64,000 nucleotides of DNA, taken from the NCBI GenBank assembly GCA_963664835.2, contig CAXXUG010000004.1, positions 62,001 to 126,000 of the forward strand, given 5' to 3'. How positions within the stretch are numbered: the stretch's first letter is position 1; each line of letters opens with the position of its first letter. Of this stretch, positions 44,927 to 53,219 are shown piece after piece. Made by a program: the position numbers and the translations under genes. A model generated the notes under the pieces. The model saw nothing but the letters and a program-made list of their open reading frames with translations. It did no database searches and was not told the DNA's origin. Origin of the DNA: G963664835 sp963664835 (GTDB lineage Bacteria > Chloroflexota > UBA6077 > FW602-bin22 > JBCLEL01).

Positions 44927-45604
44927 ACGAAGACTATCAACGGCGTGGAAGTTCTGACGACCCTGGCGGAGGTCGCCGATCCGGCCCATACCGCGATCAT
45001 CGTGATCGACATGCAGAACGAGATCGTCAGTGACGGCGGTGGATACGCGACGAGAACCGAGTCGGGCCGGGAGTTTGCGAAAGGGCATCAGGCTCTGATT
45101 CCGAACATAAAGGCGCTGGTAGATGCCGCGCGCCGGCACGGCATCCTGGTGACCTACGCCGAGTTCACCCATCGCAATCGGCTCGGCGGAAACCAGATGG
45201 ACGGACCCAACTATTTCGGGCACCAGGACCAATCGTGGATTTCCTGCGCGCAGGACGGCACCTGGGACGCCCAGACGGTCGACGAGCTTGCTCCGCAACC
45301 CGGTGACGTCGTGTTTACAAAGTCCCGCGGCAGCTCCTTCAGCGGCACCGACCTGGCAATGACGCTCAGGTCGAGGGGGATTCGCAGCCTGGTCCTCACC
45401 GGCACCGGCAGCGGCGGGTGCGTTGCGTTCACCTGCTCTGACGCTTTGATGAACGGTATCTATACAGTCACAGTCAACGATGCCATATTCAACGCCGGCC
45501 CGGACGACGTCGCCATGGCGTGGATGGCCAGTCTGGGGCCGGAATGCACCACCGAAGAGTTGCTGGAGACGTGGAGTCCGCGTTCCGGGGATGCAGGGGC
45601 ATGA
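44927..45604 (+). CDS. Isochorismatase-family cysteine hydrolase (catalytic triad intact)
   Basis: Alpha/beta cysteine hydrolase of the isochorismatase/N-carbamoylsarcosine amidase superfamily. The triad is present: Asp in 'VIDMQNEIV', Lys in 'VFTKSRGSSF' and Cys in 'GSGGCVAFT'. Homologues at 45601, 54592 and 55277 all begin 'MK.(I/V)HG.E', which here corresponds to ACG at 44927, preceded by a perfect GGAAGGAG 7 bases away. The first canonical start in frame is GTG at 44945, which would remove these residues. Its stop overlaps the next start (ATGA). It probably hydrolyses an amide or carbamoyl bond. Confidence 0.85.
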   Translation, partial: TKTINGVEVLTTLAEVADPAHTAIIVIDMQNEIVSDGGGYATRTESGREFAKGHQALIPNIKALVDAARRHGILVTYAEFTHRNRLGGNQMDGPNYFGHQDQSWISCAQDGTWDAQTVDELAPQPGDVVFTKSRGSSFSGTDLAMTLRSRGIRSLVLTGTGSGGCVAFTCSDALMNGIYTVTVNDAIFNAGPDDVAMAWMASLGPECTTEELLETWSPRSGDAGA

Positions 45605-46248
45605 AAATCGTACACGGCACAGAGGTTCTTACCACCGTCGAAGAGTGGATCGACCCGAAACGAACGGCGATAGTCGTGATCGACATGCAGAACGAGATGG
45701 TGTCCGAGCAGGGAGGATACGCCAGACAGGGTATCGACACGTCACCAATCAGGGCAATCGTTCCGAACGTGCAGAGATTGGTGAACGCGGCTCGTCGGGC
45801 CGGTGTCGTGGTGGCGTTCGCCGAGTTCGTCCATCGCAACCGATTCGGCGTGAATATGGTAGATGGGTCAAACTACTACAGGAACAGGGACGATGGATGG
45901 GTGCCGTGCATCCAAGAAGGAGACTGGGAGGCGCAAACTACTGATGAACTGGCCACGGATCGCCGAGACCTCGTCTTCGTCAGGTCCCGCGGCAGCATAT
46001 TCAGCGGCAACGGCCTGGACAATACGCTGCGAGGATTCGGTGTGCGAAACGTCGTACTAACCGGGACGGCGATCAGCGGATCCCTGTACCACACGTATCG
46101 GGACGGCCGGATGCGCGGGTACTACACGCCGGTCGCGACGGACGCGGTCGCGGTAGTACACGACCGAATCGAGCAACAAGTCCTGGCCCACATAGGGCCG
46201 GGGCTCACGACCAATCAGATCGCGAGCCACTGGGAGAAGGAGGCGTAG
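45601..46248 (+). CDS. Isochorismatase-family protein lacking catalytic Lys and Cys
   Basis: A 215-residue paralogue of the preceding gene, coupled to it by an ATGA overlap. The Asp is kept ('VIDMQNEMV'), but the Lys position is Arg ('VFVRSRGSIF') and the nucleophilic Cys position is Ser ('ISGSLYHTY'). It is therefore probably inactive as a cysteine hydrolase and may act as a structural or regulatory partner of the active paralogue, since these enzymes form dimers and tetramers. A longer frame upstream to 45520 overlaps the first gene and is not preferred. Confidence 0.84.
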   Translation: MKIVHGTEVLTTVEEWIDPKRTAIVVIDMQNEMVSEQGGYARQGIDTSPIRAIVPNVQRLVNAARRAGVVVAFAEFVHRNRFGVNMVDGSNYYRNRDDGWVPCIQEGDWEAQTTDELATDRRDLVFVRSRGSIFSGNGLDNTLRGFGVRNVVLTGTAISGSLYHTYRDGRMRGYYTPVATDAVAVVHDRIEQQVLAHIGPGLTTNQIASHWEKEA

Positions 46249-46249
46249 G

Positions 46250-47131
46250 ATGAAGGTTCTATCGATCCAGTTGCATAGCGCGCCGAACAACCCGCCGGAG
46301 AACTACCGAAGGGCGTTCAAGATGCTCGAGTACGGAGTAGAGCTCTATCAGCCGGACTTGATCATGCTGCCGGAGGGGTTTGCCGGCTTCCGCACGGAAA
46401 TACCCCACCGAGACTTCGCGGAGCCGGTTCCAGGCCCGGCCACCGACCGATTCTGCGAGTACTCCCGTCGATTCAACGTGATGATTCTGTTCGGCCTGAT
46501 TAGGAAGGCCCCGTCCGGCGAGGGAATATACAACAGCATAATTATCGTCGACCAAGGCGAGGTTATCGGCATATACGACAAGACACACCTGGTCATGGAC
46601 AATCGGCCCGAGTACAAGGATCTGTACAGCGAGCAGGAGGCATTCATTCCGGGAGAGAGGCTCGGTGTGTTCGACACGCGTTTCGGCAGGATCGGCGTAC
46701 TGATATGCCACGACGGAGAGTTTCCCGAGCCCTGGAGGGCGATGGTCCTAGAGGGGGCAGAGGCGATATTCTGGCCGATGAGTGCCGGCGACTTCAGTAG
46801 CTGGGCCATGCTGCACGCCAGATGGAACGCGGTGCCAGTTTTCACCTGTAATCCGATCGGAAGCTACGACGACGGAACTCGACAGGGCGGAGGAAGCGTG
46901 TTCGCGGACGTTCACGGCCGGCCCCTGGACAAGGCCGGCACCGCGGAGGCTTTCCTGTTCGCGGACGTAGATCTCGCCGCTCAGACCGCTTTCAGAAACG
47001 AGGGCCTGACACCACAGGCGAATGTGTACAAGGTCAGGCGCCACGACCTTTACGGATCGCTCACTAGTGGGGAACTACCTCCGATCGCGAGTACCGCCCC
47101 GTCGACGAAATCCAGAGTCACGTCTGCATGA
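46250..47131 (+). CDS. Nitrilase-superfamily carbon-nitrogen hydrolase
   Basis: A 293-residue CN hydrolase with the Glu-Lys-Cys triad visible: Glu in 'MLPEGFAGF', Lys in 'IYDKTHLVM' and Cys in 'LICHDGEFPEPW'. Amidases, N-carbamoyl hydrolases and nitrilases share this fold; the exact substrate is unknown. It begins one base after the preceding stop with AAGGAGG upstream, so it belongs to the isochorismatase-like operon. The run of three C-N bond hydrolases suggests removal of amide or carbamoyl groups from the imported compound. Confidence 0.88.
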   Translation: MKVLSIQLHSAPNNPPENYRRAFKMLEYGVELYQPDLIMLPEGFAGFRTEIPHRDFAEPVPGPATDRFCEYSRRFNVMILFGLIRKAPSGEGIYNSIIIVDQGEVIGIYDKTHLVMDNRPEYKDLYSEQEAFIPGERLGVFDTRFGRIGVLICHDGEFPEPWRAMVLEGAEAIFWPMSAGDFSSWAMLHARWNAVPVFTCNPIGSYDDGTRQGGGSVFADVHGRPLDKAGTAEAFLFADVDLAAQTAFRNEGLTPQANVYKVRRHDLYGSLTSGELPPIASTAPSTKSRVTSA

Positions 47132-47547
47132 ATGACCCATGGGCTCGCAATGGCCAGATAAGGTGATGAGTCGGGCGAGCAATTCGCGCGAAGGGGCCGA
47201 TCCCCAAGTTGGGAACGGGACCCAGGGCTACAATCCTCTCCCCACCCCTCTGGATTCCGGCCTTCGCCGGAATGACGAAGCGTGGGCCGGAATGACGGTT
47301 TGGGGGCCGGCCGCGTCTCGGCCTACCGGGCTCGCCTTCGATGAACCGCTTGGCGGATTCGGCGGCCGCAATGACAACACCAGCCGTCCAAGGTCACTCC
47401 GGCGGAGGCCGGAGTCCAGGCCCCTCGGCATTCTCCTCAGACTACATCGTCGTACGACCCGCGCTACATCTTTGTTCGTTTCACCAGTGGAGAGCCGGCA
47501 AAGCCAGAAGTTCTCCAAAACACTCGATTTGACTAAGAGGCGTCCAG
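47132..47547. other. Spacer with REP-like inverted units
   Basis: 416 bases with no gene. Near 47251-47276 lies GGATTCCGGCCTTCGCCGGAATGAC-like sequence, and near 47395-47421 the same unit in reverse orientation (CACTCCGGCGGAGGCCGGAGTCCAGG type). Partial copies CCGGAATGACG lie between. Each unit is an imperfect stem-loop with TGGAYTCCGGCC...GCCGGARTGAC ends. The paired opposite orientation is that of bacterial interspersed REP doublets. The ribosome-binding AGAGG before 47548 is at the right end. Confidence 0.6.
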
Positions 47548-49437
47548 ATGCAAGCACCACCCACTGACTGGAAACCAGGGGACCCTATCGGATACATCCG
47601 GCCGGATTTTCCGGAGTTCGAACTGCCGAACTACCGAGGTGAGCGGTACGAGGCCATGGTGCCGGACACGTTGGACCTGCAGGAAAGGGCCCGGTTGGTC
47701 CTGCACTGCATGACAGAAGCTACGAATCCTTTGGCCGACTACGAGATCTATGGAATCGTCTTCTTCCTGTGCAATCCGCCCCAGATGCAAATGGACTGGG
47801 GCGGTCCGACGGTGGTGGTCAAATTCCAGGAGGGCGTCCCGCTGGCGCGGATGATCTGCGGAAGCGAACAGAATCTGCACGTCGAGCGCCGGTGGATGGA
47901 GACCACGCTTCAGAGTCAGGCGGACGATGGCCTCATGTATACGCCCATCCGGAACCGGCCCTGGAACTACCGGCGGGGACCTCGCGCGGAGGGCCCGAAC
48001 GACGGACAGCTACTGGTACCGTTCACCTGCGGCAGGATGCTTACCACAATGAGCCTGTACGCGCATCGGGACGGTGGATCGCTTTGGCGCGAGGCGGTCC
48101 GGCGGCTGGTAGACGGTCTGGTCGACCTGGCGGTCTACGAGGACGACATCGCATATTTCTGGCCCAACGTAATGGAGGCGACCAAGGAGAAGCCTACGGG
48201 GGGCAGCCCGTCGACGAGCGGCTGGGCCGGCGGTGAGAGCTCACGGGTTCCGCAAGGCCTGGTGTTCGCCTACAAAATGCTGGGCTATGAGCCGGCGTTG
48301 CCACTGGCCGGCAAGATCAACAACTACCTTAGAAAGTACTTTTTCGCCGAAGACGGCGCATTCTGGAACGGGCCGAACAACCCGATCAGGCCCCACTTCC
48401 ATAGCCACACGCACGCGCTGCAAGCGATGTTGGAGTACGCCACTGTCGTCGACGATCCGGAACTGATCGACTTCGTGGTCCGCAGCTACGAATGGGCCAG
48501 AAGCTGGGGGACCAACGCCGGCAAGCGGACCGGCTCGGCCATCGGACACGCGGCCGGCGCCACCCTGCTGGGATACTTTCCGGAAACGCTCTTCGATCTC
48601 GAATGGGAGGCCTCCGAGATCTGCGAAGTCGCCGACATGATCACGTTGGCGATGAAGCTGTCGGAGGCGGGCGCCGGCGACTACTGGGACGACGCCGACC
48701 GTTGGATCCGCAATATGTTCGCGGAAGGCCAAATCACCTCTACCGACTGGGTCTACCGGATCCAGGAGATCGGGTTGGTGAACCCAGACGTGCAACACAT
48801 TTTGCCGGCCCCGGTGGATCAATACGCCACTGGCGAAAGGGTGGCGGAGCGCAACCTGGGCGCCTTTAGCGGCTACTCATCGGCGAACGACCTGTTCCCG
48901 GCGCACGGCGCCGGCGTCACGCACTGCTGCACGGCGACTGCCTCCCACACCATCTATCGCGTCTGGGAGCGCATACAGCGCTTTGAAGCCGGCAAGCTGC
49001 GGGTCAACCTGCTACTGAATCACGCCTCGCGGTGGGCCGATATAGACAGCTACATACCGTACACGGGACGGGTTGACGTAAAGATCAAACAGCCGGTCGA
49101 TCTGTCGGTCCGGATTCCGGAATGGGCGACGCCAAAGGAGACGCTCTGCCAGGTGGATGGTGAGACCCGATCACCCAGGTGGGACGGGCGATACGCGGTG
49201 GTCGGCTCGGTGAAGCCGGGCCAAGTGGCATCTCTCAGGTTCCCGATCCCGACGCGAACCGACGTCGTACACATCGAGAAGGAGCGATTCACTTTGCTTA
49301 GGAAAGGCAACGACGTGGTTGAAATCGCCCCGCCCGGACGCTGGTGTCCTCTCTACCAGCGACAGCATTACAAGGATGACGAACCACGGTGGCGCAAGGT
49401 AACCCGATTCGTGAGCGAGGAGAGAATCGAATGGTAA
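47548..49437 (+). CDS. GH127-like glycoside hydrolase (copy 1 of 3)
   Basis: A 629-residue protein of the DUF1680/GH127 (beta-L-arabinofuranosidase) type: an (alpha/alpha)6 barrel followed by a beta-sandwich ('VKIKQPVDLSVRIPEWA'). The zinc/nucleophile signature of GH127 (E-x-C and a CC pair) is visible as 'EASEICEVADM' and 'VTHCCTATASHTIYRVW'. No signal peptide, so it acts inside the cell on an imported glycoside. It opens a run of three overlapping paralogues. The sugar specificity of GH127 relatives varies, and arabinose is only one option. Confidence 0.8.
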   Translation: MQAPPTDWKPGDPIGYIRPDFPEFELPNYRGERYEAMVPDTLDLQERARLVLHCMTEATNPLADYEIYGIVFFLCNPPQMQMDWGGPTVVVKFQEGVPLARMICGSEQNLHVERRWMETTLQSQADDGLMYTPIRNRPWNYRRGPRAEGPNDGQLLVPFTCGRMLTTMSLYAHRDGGSLWREAVRRLVDGLVDLAVYEDDIAYFWPNVMEATKEKPTGGSPSTSGWAGGESSRVPQGLVFAYKMLGYEPALPLAGKINNYLRKYFFAEDGAFWNGPNNPIRPHFHSHTHALQAMLEYATVVDDPELIDFVVRSYEWARSWGTNAGKRTGSAIGHAAGATLLGYFPETLFDLEWEASEICEVADMITLAMKLSEAGAGDYWDDADRWIRNMFAEGQITSTDWVYRIQEIGLVNPDVQHILPAPVDQYATGERVAERNLGAFSGYSSANDLFPAHGAGVTHCCTATASHTIYRVWERIQRFEAGKLRVNLLLNHASRWADIDSYIPYTGRVDVKIKQPVDLSVRIPEWATPKETLCQVDGETRSPRWDGRYAVVGSVKPGQVASLRFPIPTRTDVVHIEKERFTLLRKGNDVVEIAPPGRWCPLYQRQHYKDDEPRWRKVTRFVSEERIEW

Positions 49438-51311
49438 GCGACTGGAAGCCAGGCGACCCGATTGGATACATCCAGCCGGATTTTCCCGAGTTCGAGTTGC
49501 CCAGCTACAGGGGCGAACAGTACGAGGCGCTCGTGCCCGACACGTTGGACCTGCAGGACAGGGCCCGGATGGCCCTGCATTGCATGACCGAAGCTACGAA
49601 CCCCATGGCCGACTACGAGATCTATGGAATCGTCCAGTTCCTGTGCCGTCCGCCCCAGATGCAAATGGACTGGGGCGGTCCGACGGTACAGGTGAAGTTT
49701 CAAGAGGGCGTACCGCTGGTACGGATGATATGCGGGAGCGACCAGAATCTGCACGTCGAGCGCCGGTGGATGGAGACTACGCTACAGAGCATTGGCGACG
49801 ATGGGCTCATATATACGCCGATCGGCGGCCGGCCCTGGACCTATCGGCGGGGATCTCGCGCGGAGGGCCCAAACGAGGGACAGCTCCTGGTACCGTTCAC
49901 CTGCGGCAGAATGCTGTCGACTATGAGCGTTTATGCGTATCGGGACGGTGGACTGTTGTGGCGTGACGCGGTCCGGCGACTGGTAGACGCCCTGCTGGAC
50001 CTGGCAGTGTACCAGGACGACATCGCTTATTTCTGGCCCTCGACGATGGACGCGACCAAGGAGAAGCCATCGAGCAGCAAACCGTCGACCAGCGGTTGGG
50101 GCGGCGGCGAGAGCTCACGGGTGCCCCAGGGGTTGGTGAACGCATACCGTCTGCTGGGCTACGAGCCGGCCCTGCCGCTGGCCCGCAAGATCATCAACTA
50201 CCTGCGCAGCTACTTCTTCGCCGAGGATGGTACCTTCTGGAACGGGCCGAACAACCCGATCAGGTCTCACTTCCACAGCCACTCGCATGCGCTGCAAACG
50301 ATGCTGGAGTACGCCACTGCCGTGGACGATCCGGAGATGATCGACTTTGTCGTACGCAGCTACGAGTGGGCACGGAGTTGGGGAACCAACGCCGGCAAGC
50401 GCACCGGCTCGGCGATAGGGCACGCGGCCGGCGCGACCCTCCTGGGATACTTTCCGGAAACGCTGTTCGACCTCGAATGGGAGAGCTCGGAGATATGCGA
50501 GGTCGCCGACATGATTACGCTGGCGCTGAAACTCTCGGAGGCCGGCGCCGGCGACTACTGGGACGACGCCGATCGCTGGGTCAGGAATATGTTCGCGGAG
50601 GGCCAGCTCACCTCCACCGACTGGATATACCGGATCCAGGAGATAGACTTCGTAAACCCGGACGTGCAACACATCTTGCCGGCTACGGTGGGCACATACG
50701 ACACGACTGACAGAGTACCTGAGCGCAATCTGGGTGCGTTCGGCGGCTTTTCGTCGGCGAATGACTGGTTCCCCGGAAACGGCACCGGCATAATGCACTG
50801 TTGTACCGCTACCGCGTCCCAGACCCTGTACCGTGTCTGGCAGCGCATACAGCGCTATGATGCCGGCAAGCTGCGGGTCAACCTGCTCCTCAACCACGCC
50901 TCGCAATGGGCCGATATAGACAGCTACATTCCGTACACCGGCCGGGTTGACGTCAAGATCAAGCAACCGGTCGATCTGGCGGTGAGAATTCCCGAGTGGG
51001 CAACCCCGGAAGGGACAGGCTGTGAGGTCGACGGCGAGGCCCGTTCTCTCGGCTGGGACGGACGATACGCCGTTGTCGGCTCGTTGAAACCGGGTCAAGT
51101 GGCGTCGCTGACCTTTCCGATACCTACGCGGACGGACGTAGTACACGTCGAGAAGGAGCGGTTCACGCTGCTGAGGAAAGGCAACGACGTGATCGAAATC
51201 TCTCCGCCGGGTCGAAACTGTCCCCTCTACCAGCGGCAGCACTACAAGGAAACCGAGCCACGCTGGCGCAAGGTAACTCGATTCGTTAGCGATGACAGGG
51301 TCGAATGGTGA
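49431..51311 (+). CDS. GH127-like glycoside hydrolase (copy 2 of 3)
   Basis: 626 residues, closely similar to copy 1 along its whole length, with the same E-x-C ('ESSEICEVADM') and CC ('MHCCTATASQTLYRVW') signature and the same termini ('DWKPGDPIGYI', 'TRFVSDDRVEW'). The ATG at 49431 overlaps the stop of copy 1 (ATGGTAA). A longer frame from 49389 lies within copy 1 and is not preferred. Tight overlap and high similarity point to tandem duplication of one gene. Confidence 0.8.
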   Translation: MVSDWKPGDPIGYIQPDFPEFELPSYRGEQYEALVPDTLDLQDRARMALHCMTEATNPMADYEIYGIVQFLCRPPQMQMDWGGPTVQVKFQEGVPLVRMICGSDQNLHVERRWMETTLQSIGDDGLIYTPIGGRPWTYRRGSRAEGPNEGQLLVPFTCGRMLSTMSVYAYRDGGLLWRDAVRRLVDALLDLAVYQDDIAYFWPSTMDATKEKPSSSKPSTSGWGGGESSRVPQGLVNAYRLLGYEPALPLARKIINYLRSYFFAEDGTFWNGPNNPIRSHFHSHSHALQTMLEYATAVDDPEMIDFVVRSYEWARSWGTNAGKRTGSAIGHAAGATLLGYFPETLFDLEWESSEICEVADMITLALKLSEAGAGDYWDDADRWVRNMFAEGQLTSTDWIYRIQEIDFVNPDVQHILPATVGTYDTTDRVPERNLGAFGGFSSANDWFPGNGTGIMHCCTATASQTLYRVWQRIQRYDAGKLRVNLLLNHASQWADIDSYIPYTGRVDVKIKQPVDLAVRIPEWATPEGTGCEVDGEARSLGWDGRYAVVGSLKPGQVASLTFPIPTRTDVVHVEKERFTLLRKGNDVIEISPPGRNCPLYQRQHYKETEPRWRKVTRFVSDDRVEW

Positions 51312-53185
51312 TCGACTGGAAGCCGGGCGATCCGATCGGGTACATCCGGCCCGACATCCCAGAGTTCGAACTACCCAGCTACCAGGGCGAGCGGTACGAA
51401 GTCCTGGTGCCCGACACCCTGGAACTGCAGGATAGAGCCCGGATGGCCCTGCACTGCATGACGGAAGCCACAAACCCCGTCGCCGACTACGAGATCTATG
51501 GAATCGTCCAATTCCTGTGCAATCCGCCTCAGATGCAAATGGACTGGGGCGGTCCGACGGTGCAGGTGAAGTTCATGCAGGGCGCGCCCCTGATGCGCAT
51601 AATCTGCGGCAGCGAGCAGAACCTGGAAGTGGAGCGAAAGTGGATGGAGGTTGCGCTCAAAAGCCAGGGCGACGACGGACTGATCCACACGCCGGTCGAG
51701 GGCCGGCCCTGGACCTACCGCCGCTACGCCGGCGTGATTCCGCCGGCGAATGGACAGCTCTTGGTGCCTTTCACTTGCGGCAAGATGCTTTCGGCGATGA
51801 CCGTATACGCACTGAGAGACGGCGGCGAGGTATGGCGCGATGCTGTGCGCCGGCTGGTAGATGGACTGAACGAGCTTGCGGTCGACGCCGGCGACGTGGC
51901 TTTCTTCTGGCCATCGGTAATGGACGCCTACAAGAGCCGGCCGCCGGATGGCGACCGGCCTACCGGCGAGCACCACGCGGGCACGGGATTTCCGGTGCCG
52001 TACGGCCTGTTGCACGCCTACCGGCTGTTGGAATACGAGCCGGCGCTGCCATTAGCTGGCAAGATGATCAAACACTATCGGCACAACTACTTTGGCGAAG
52101 ATGGCGCCTTTTTCTCCGGGCCCGGAGACCTGATTCATGCCCACTTCCACACCCATACGGCCTGGCTGATGACAATGCTCGACTACGCTCAGATCACCGA
52201 CGACCCTGAGTTGATGGAGTTCGTAAAACGAGGCTACGAGTGGGCGAGAGAGCTTGGCGTGAACACCAGAGCAAATCCGAGCCGGAACGCGGAGTGGGTA
52301 AGGGGATACGGAATCCTGGGCTATTTTCCGGAGGTCACGAACGGTTTCATGTGGGAGAGCTCGGAGATCTGCGAGGTCGCCGACATGATCACGCTCGCTC
52401 TCAATTTGTCCGAGGCCGGCGTGGGCGACTACTGGGATGACGCCGATCGCTGGACCCGCAACATGTTCGCGGAGGGCCAATTGACCTCGACCGACTGGAT
52501 ATACCGGATCCTGGAGATGAGCCAGGAGAATCCCGACGTGCAGCATATCCTGCCGGCGGAGGTTGACCCGTACGCGACGACGGACCGGGTGCCGGAGCGC
52601 AACTTGGGCGCATTTGGCGGTTTTTCGTCCGCGAATGATTGGTTCCCGGGCAATGGCACAGGCATAATGCACTGCTGCACGGCCAACGGCTCCCACACGA
52701 TTTACCGAATCTGGGAGCGCATCATCCGCTACAGGGATGGCGTTTTGCGAGTTAACCTGCTCCTGAACCGCGCCTCACCCTGGGCTGATGTTGACAGCTA
52801 CGCCCCGTATCTCGGTAGGGTAGAAGTGAAGGTGAAGCAGTCGCTCGATCTCTCGGTGAGGATTCCCGAATGGGTTGGTCCAGGCGAGACTAGCTGCCAG
52901 GTGAATGGCAAAGAGCGGTCTCTCTCGTGGGAGGGGAGATATGCCCGGGTCGGAGGCGTGGTTCCGGGCGACATAGCGACGGTGAGCTTTCCGATAGGCG
53001 AGCGAACGGACGTCGTGTACATCGAGAAGGAGCGCTTCACGCTGGTGCGAAAGGGCAACGACGTGGTCTCAATCAGTCCGCCGGGCCGTATCTGCCCACT
53101 CTATCAACGTCAGCACTATCGACAGGATACGCCGCGCTGGCGCAAAGTTGTCCGGTTCGTCAGCGACGAAGTTATCGACTGGTAG
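51305..53185 (+). CDS. GH127-like glycoside hydrolase (copy 3 of 3)
   Basis: 626 residues, sharing both ends and the metal/nucleophile signature ('ESSEICEVADM', 'MHCCTANGSHTIYRIW') with copies 1 and 2. It diverges in the middle (about residues 205-345), where 'SHSHALQ' becomes 'THTAWLM' and the loop 'GTNAGKRTGSAIGHAAG' is replaced. That region forms the active-site cleft in the family, so copy 3 may accept a different sugar or linkage. The ATG at 51305 overlaps the stop of copy 2 (ATGGTGA). Confidence 0.8.
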   Translation: MVIDWKPGDPIGYIRPDIPEFELPSYQGERYEVLVPDTLELQDRARMALHCMTEATNPVADYEIYGIVQFLCNPPQMQMDWGGPTVQVKFMQGAPLMRIICGSEQNLEVERKWMEVALKSQGDDGLIHTPVEGRPWTYRRYAGVIPPANGQLLVPFTCGKMLSAMTVYALRDGGEVWRDAVRRLVDGLNELAVDAGDVAFFWPSVMDAYKSRPPDGDRPTGEHHAGTGFPVPYGLLHAYRLLEYEPALPLAGKMIKHYRHNYFGEDGAFFSGPGDLIHAHFHTHTAWLMTMLDYAQITDDPELMEFVKRGYEWARELGVNTRANPSRNAEWVRGYGILGYFPEVTNGFMWESSEICEVADMITLALNLSEAGVGDYWDDADRWTRNMFAEGQLTSTDWIYRILEMSQENPDVQHILPAEVDPYATTDRVPERNLGAFGGFSSANDWFPGNGTGIMHCCTANGSHTIYRIWERIIRYRDGVLRVNLLLNRASPWADVDSYAPYLGRVEVKVKQSLDLSVRIPEWVGPGETSCQVNGKERSLSWEGRYARVGGVVPGDIATVSFPIGERTDVVYIEKERFTLVRKGNDVVSISPPGRICPLYQRQHYRQDTPRWRKVVRFVSDEVIDW

Positions 53186-53219
53186 GAGGCCGGCACCCGC
53201 CTGAGGCAAGGATAAACAG

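Noticed and set aside
50115..51473. Long minus-strand frame (452 codons) opposite GH127-like copy 2
   Set aside because: No domain features; it occurs because of GC-rich codon bias of the real gene, with similar shadows in copies 1 and 3.
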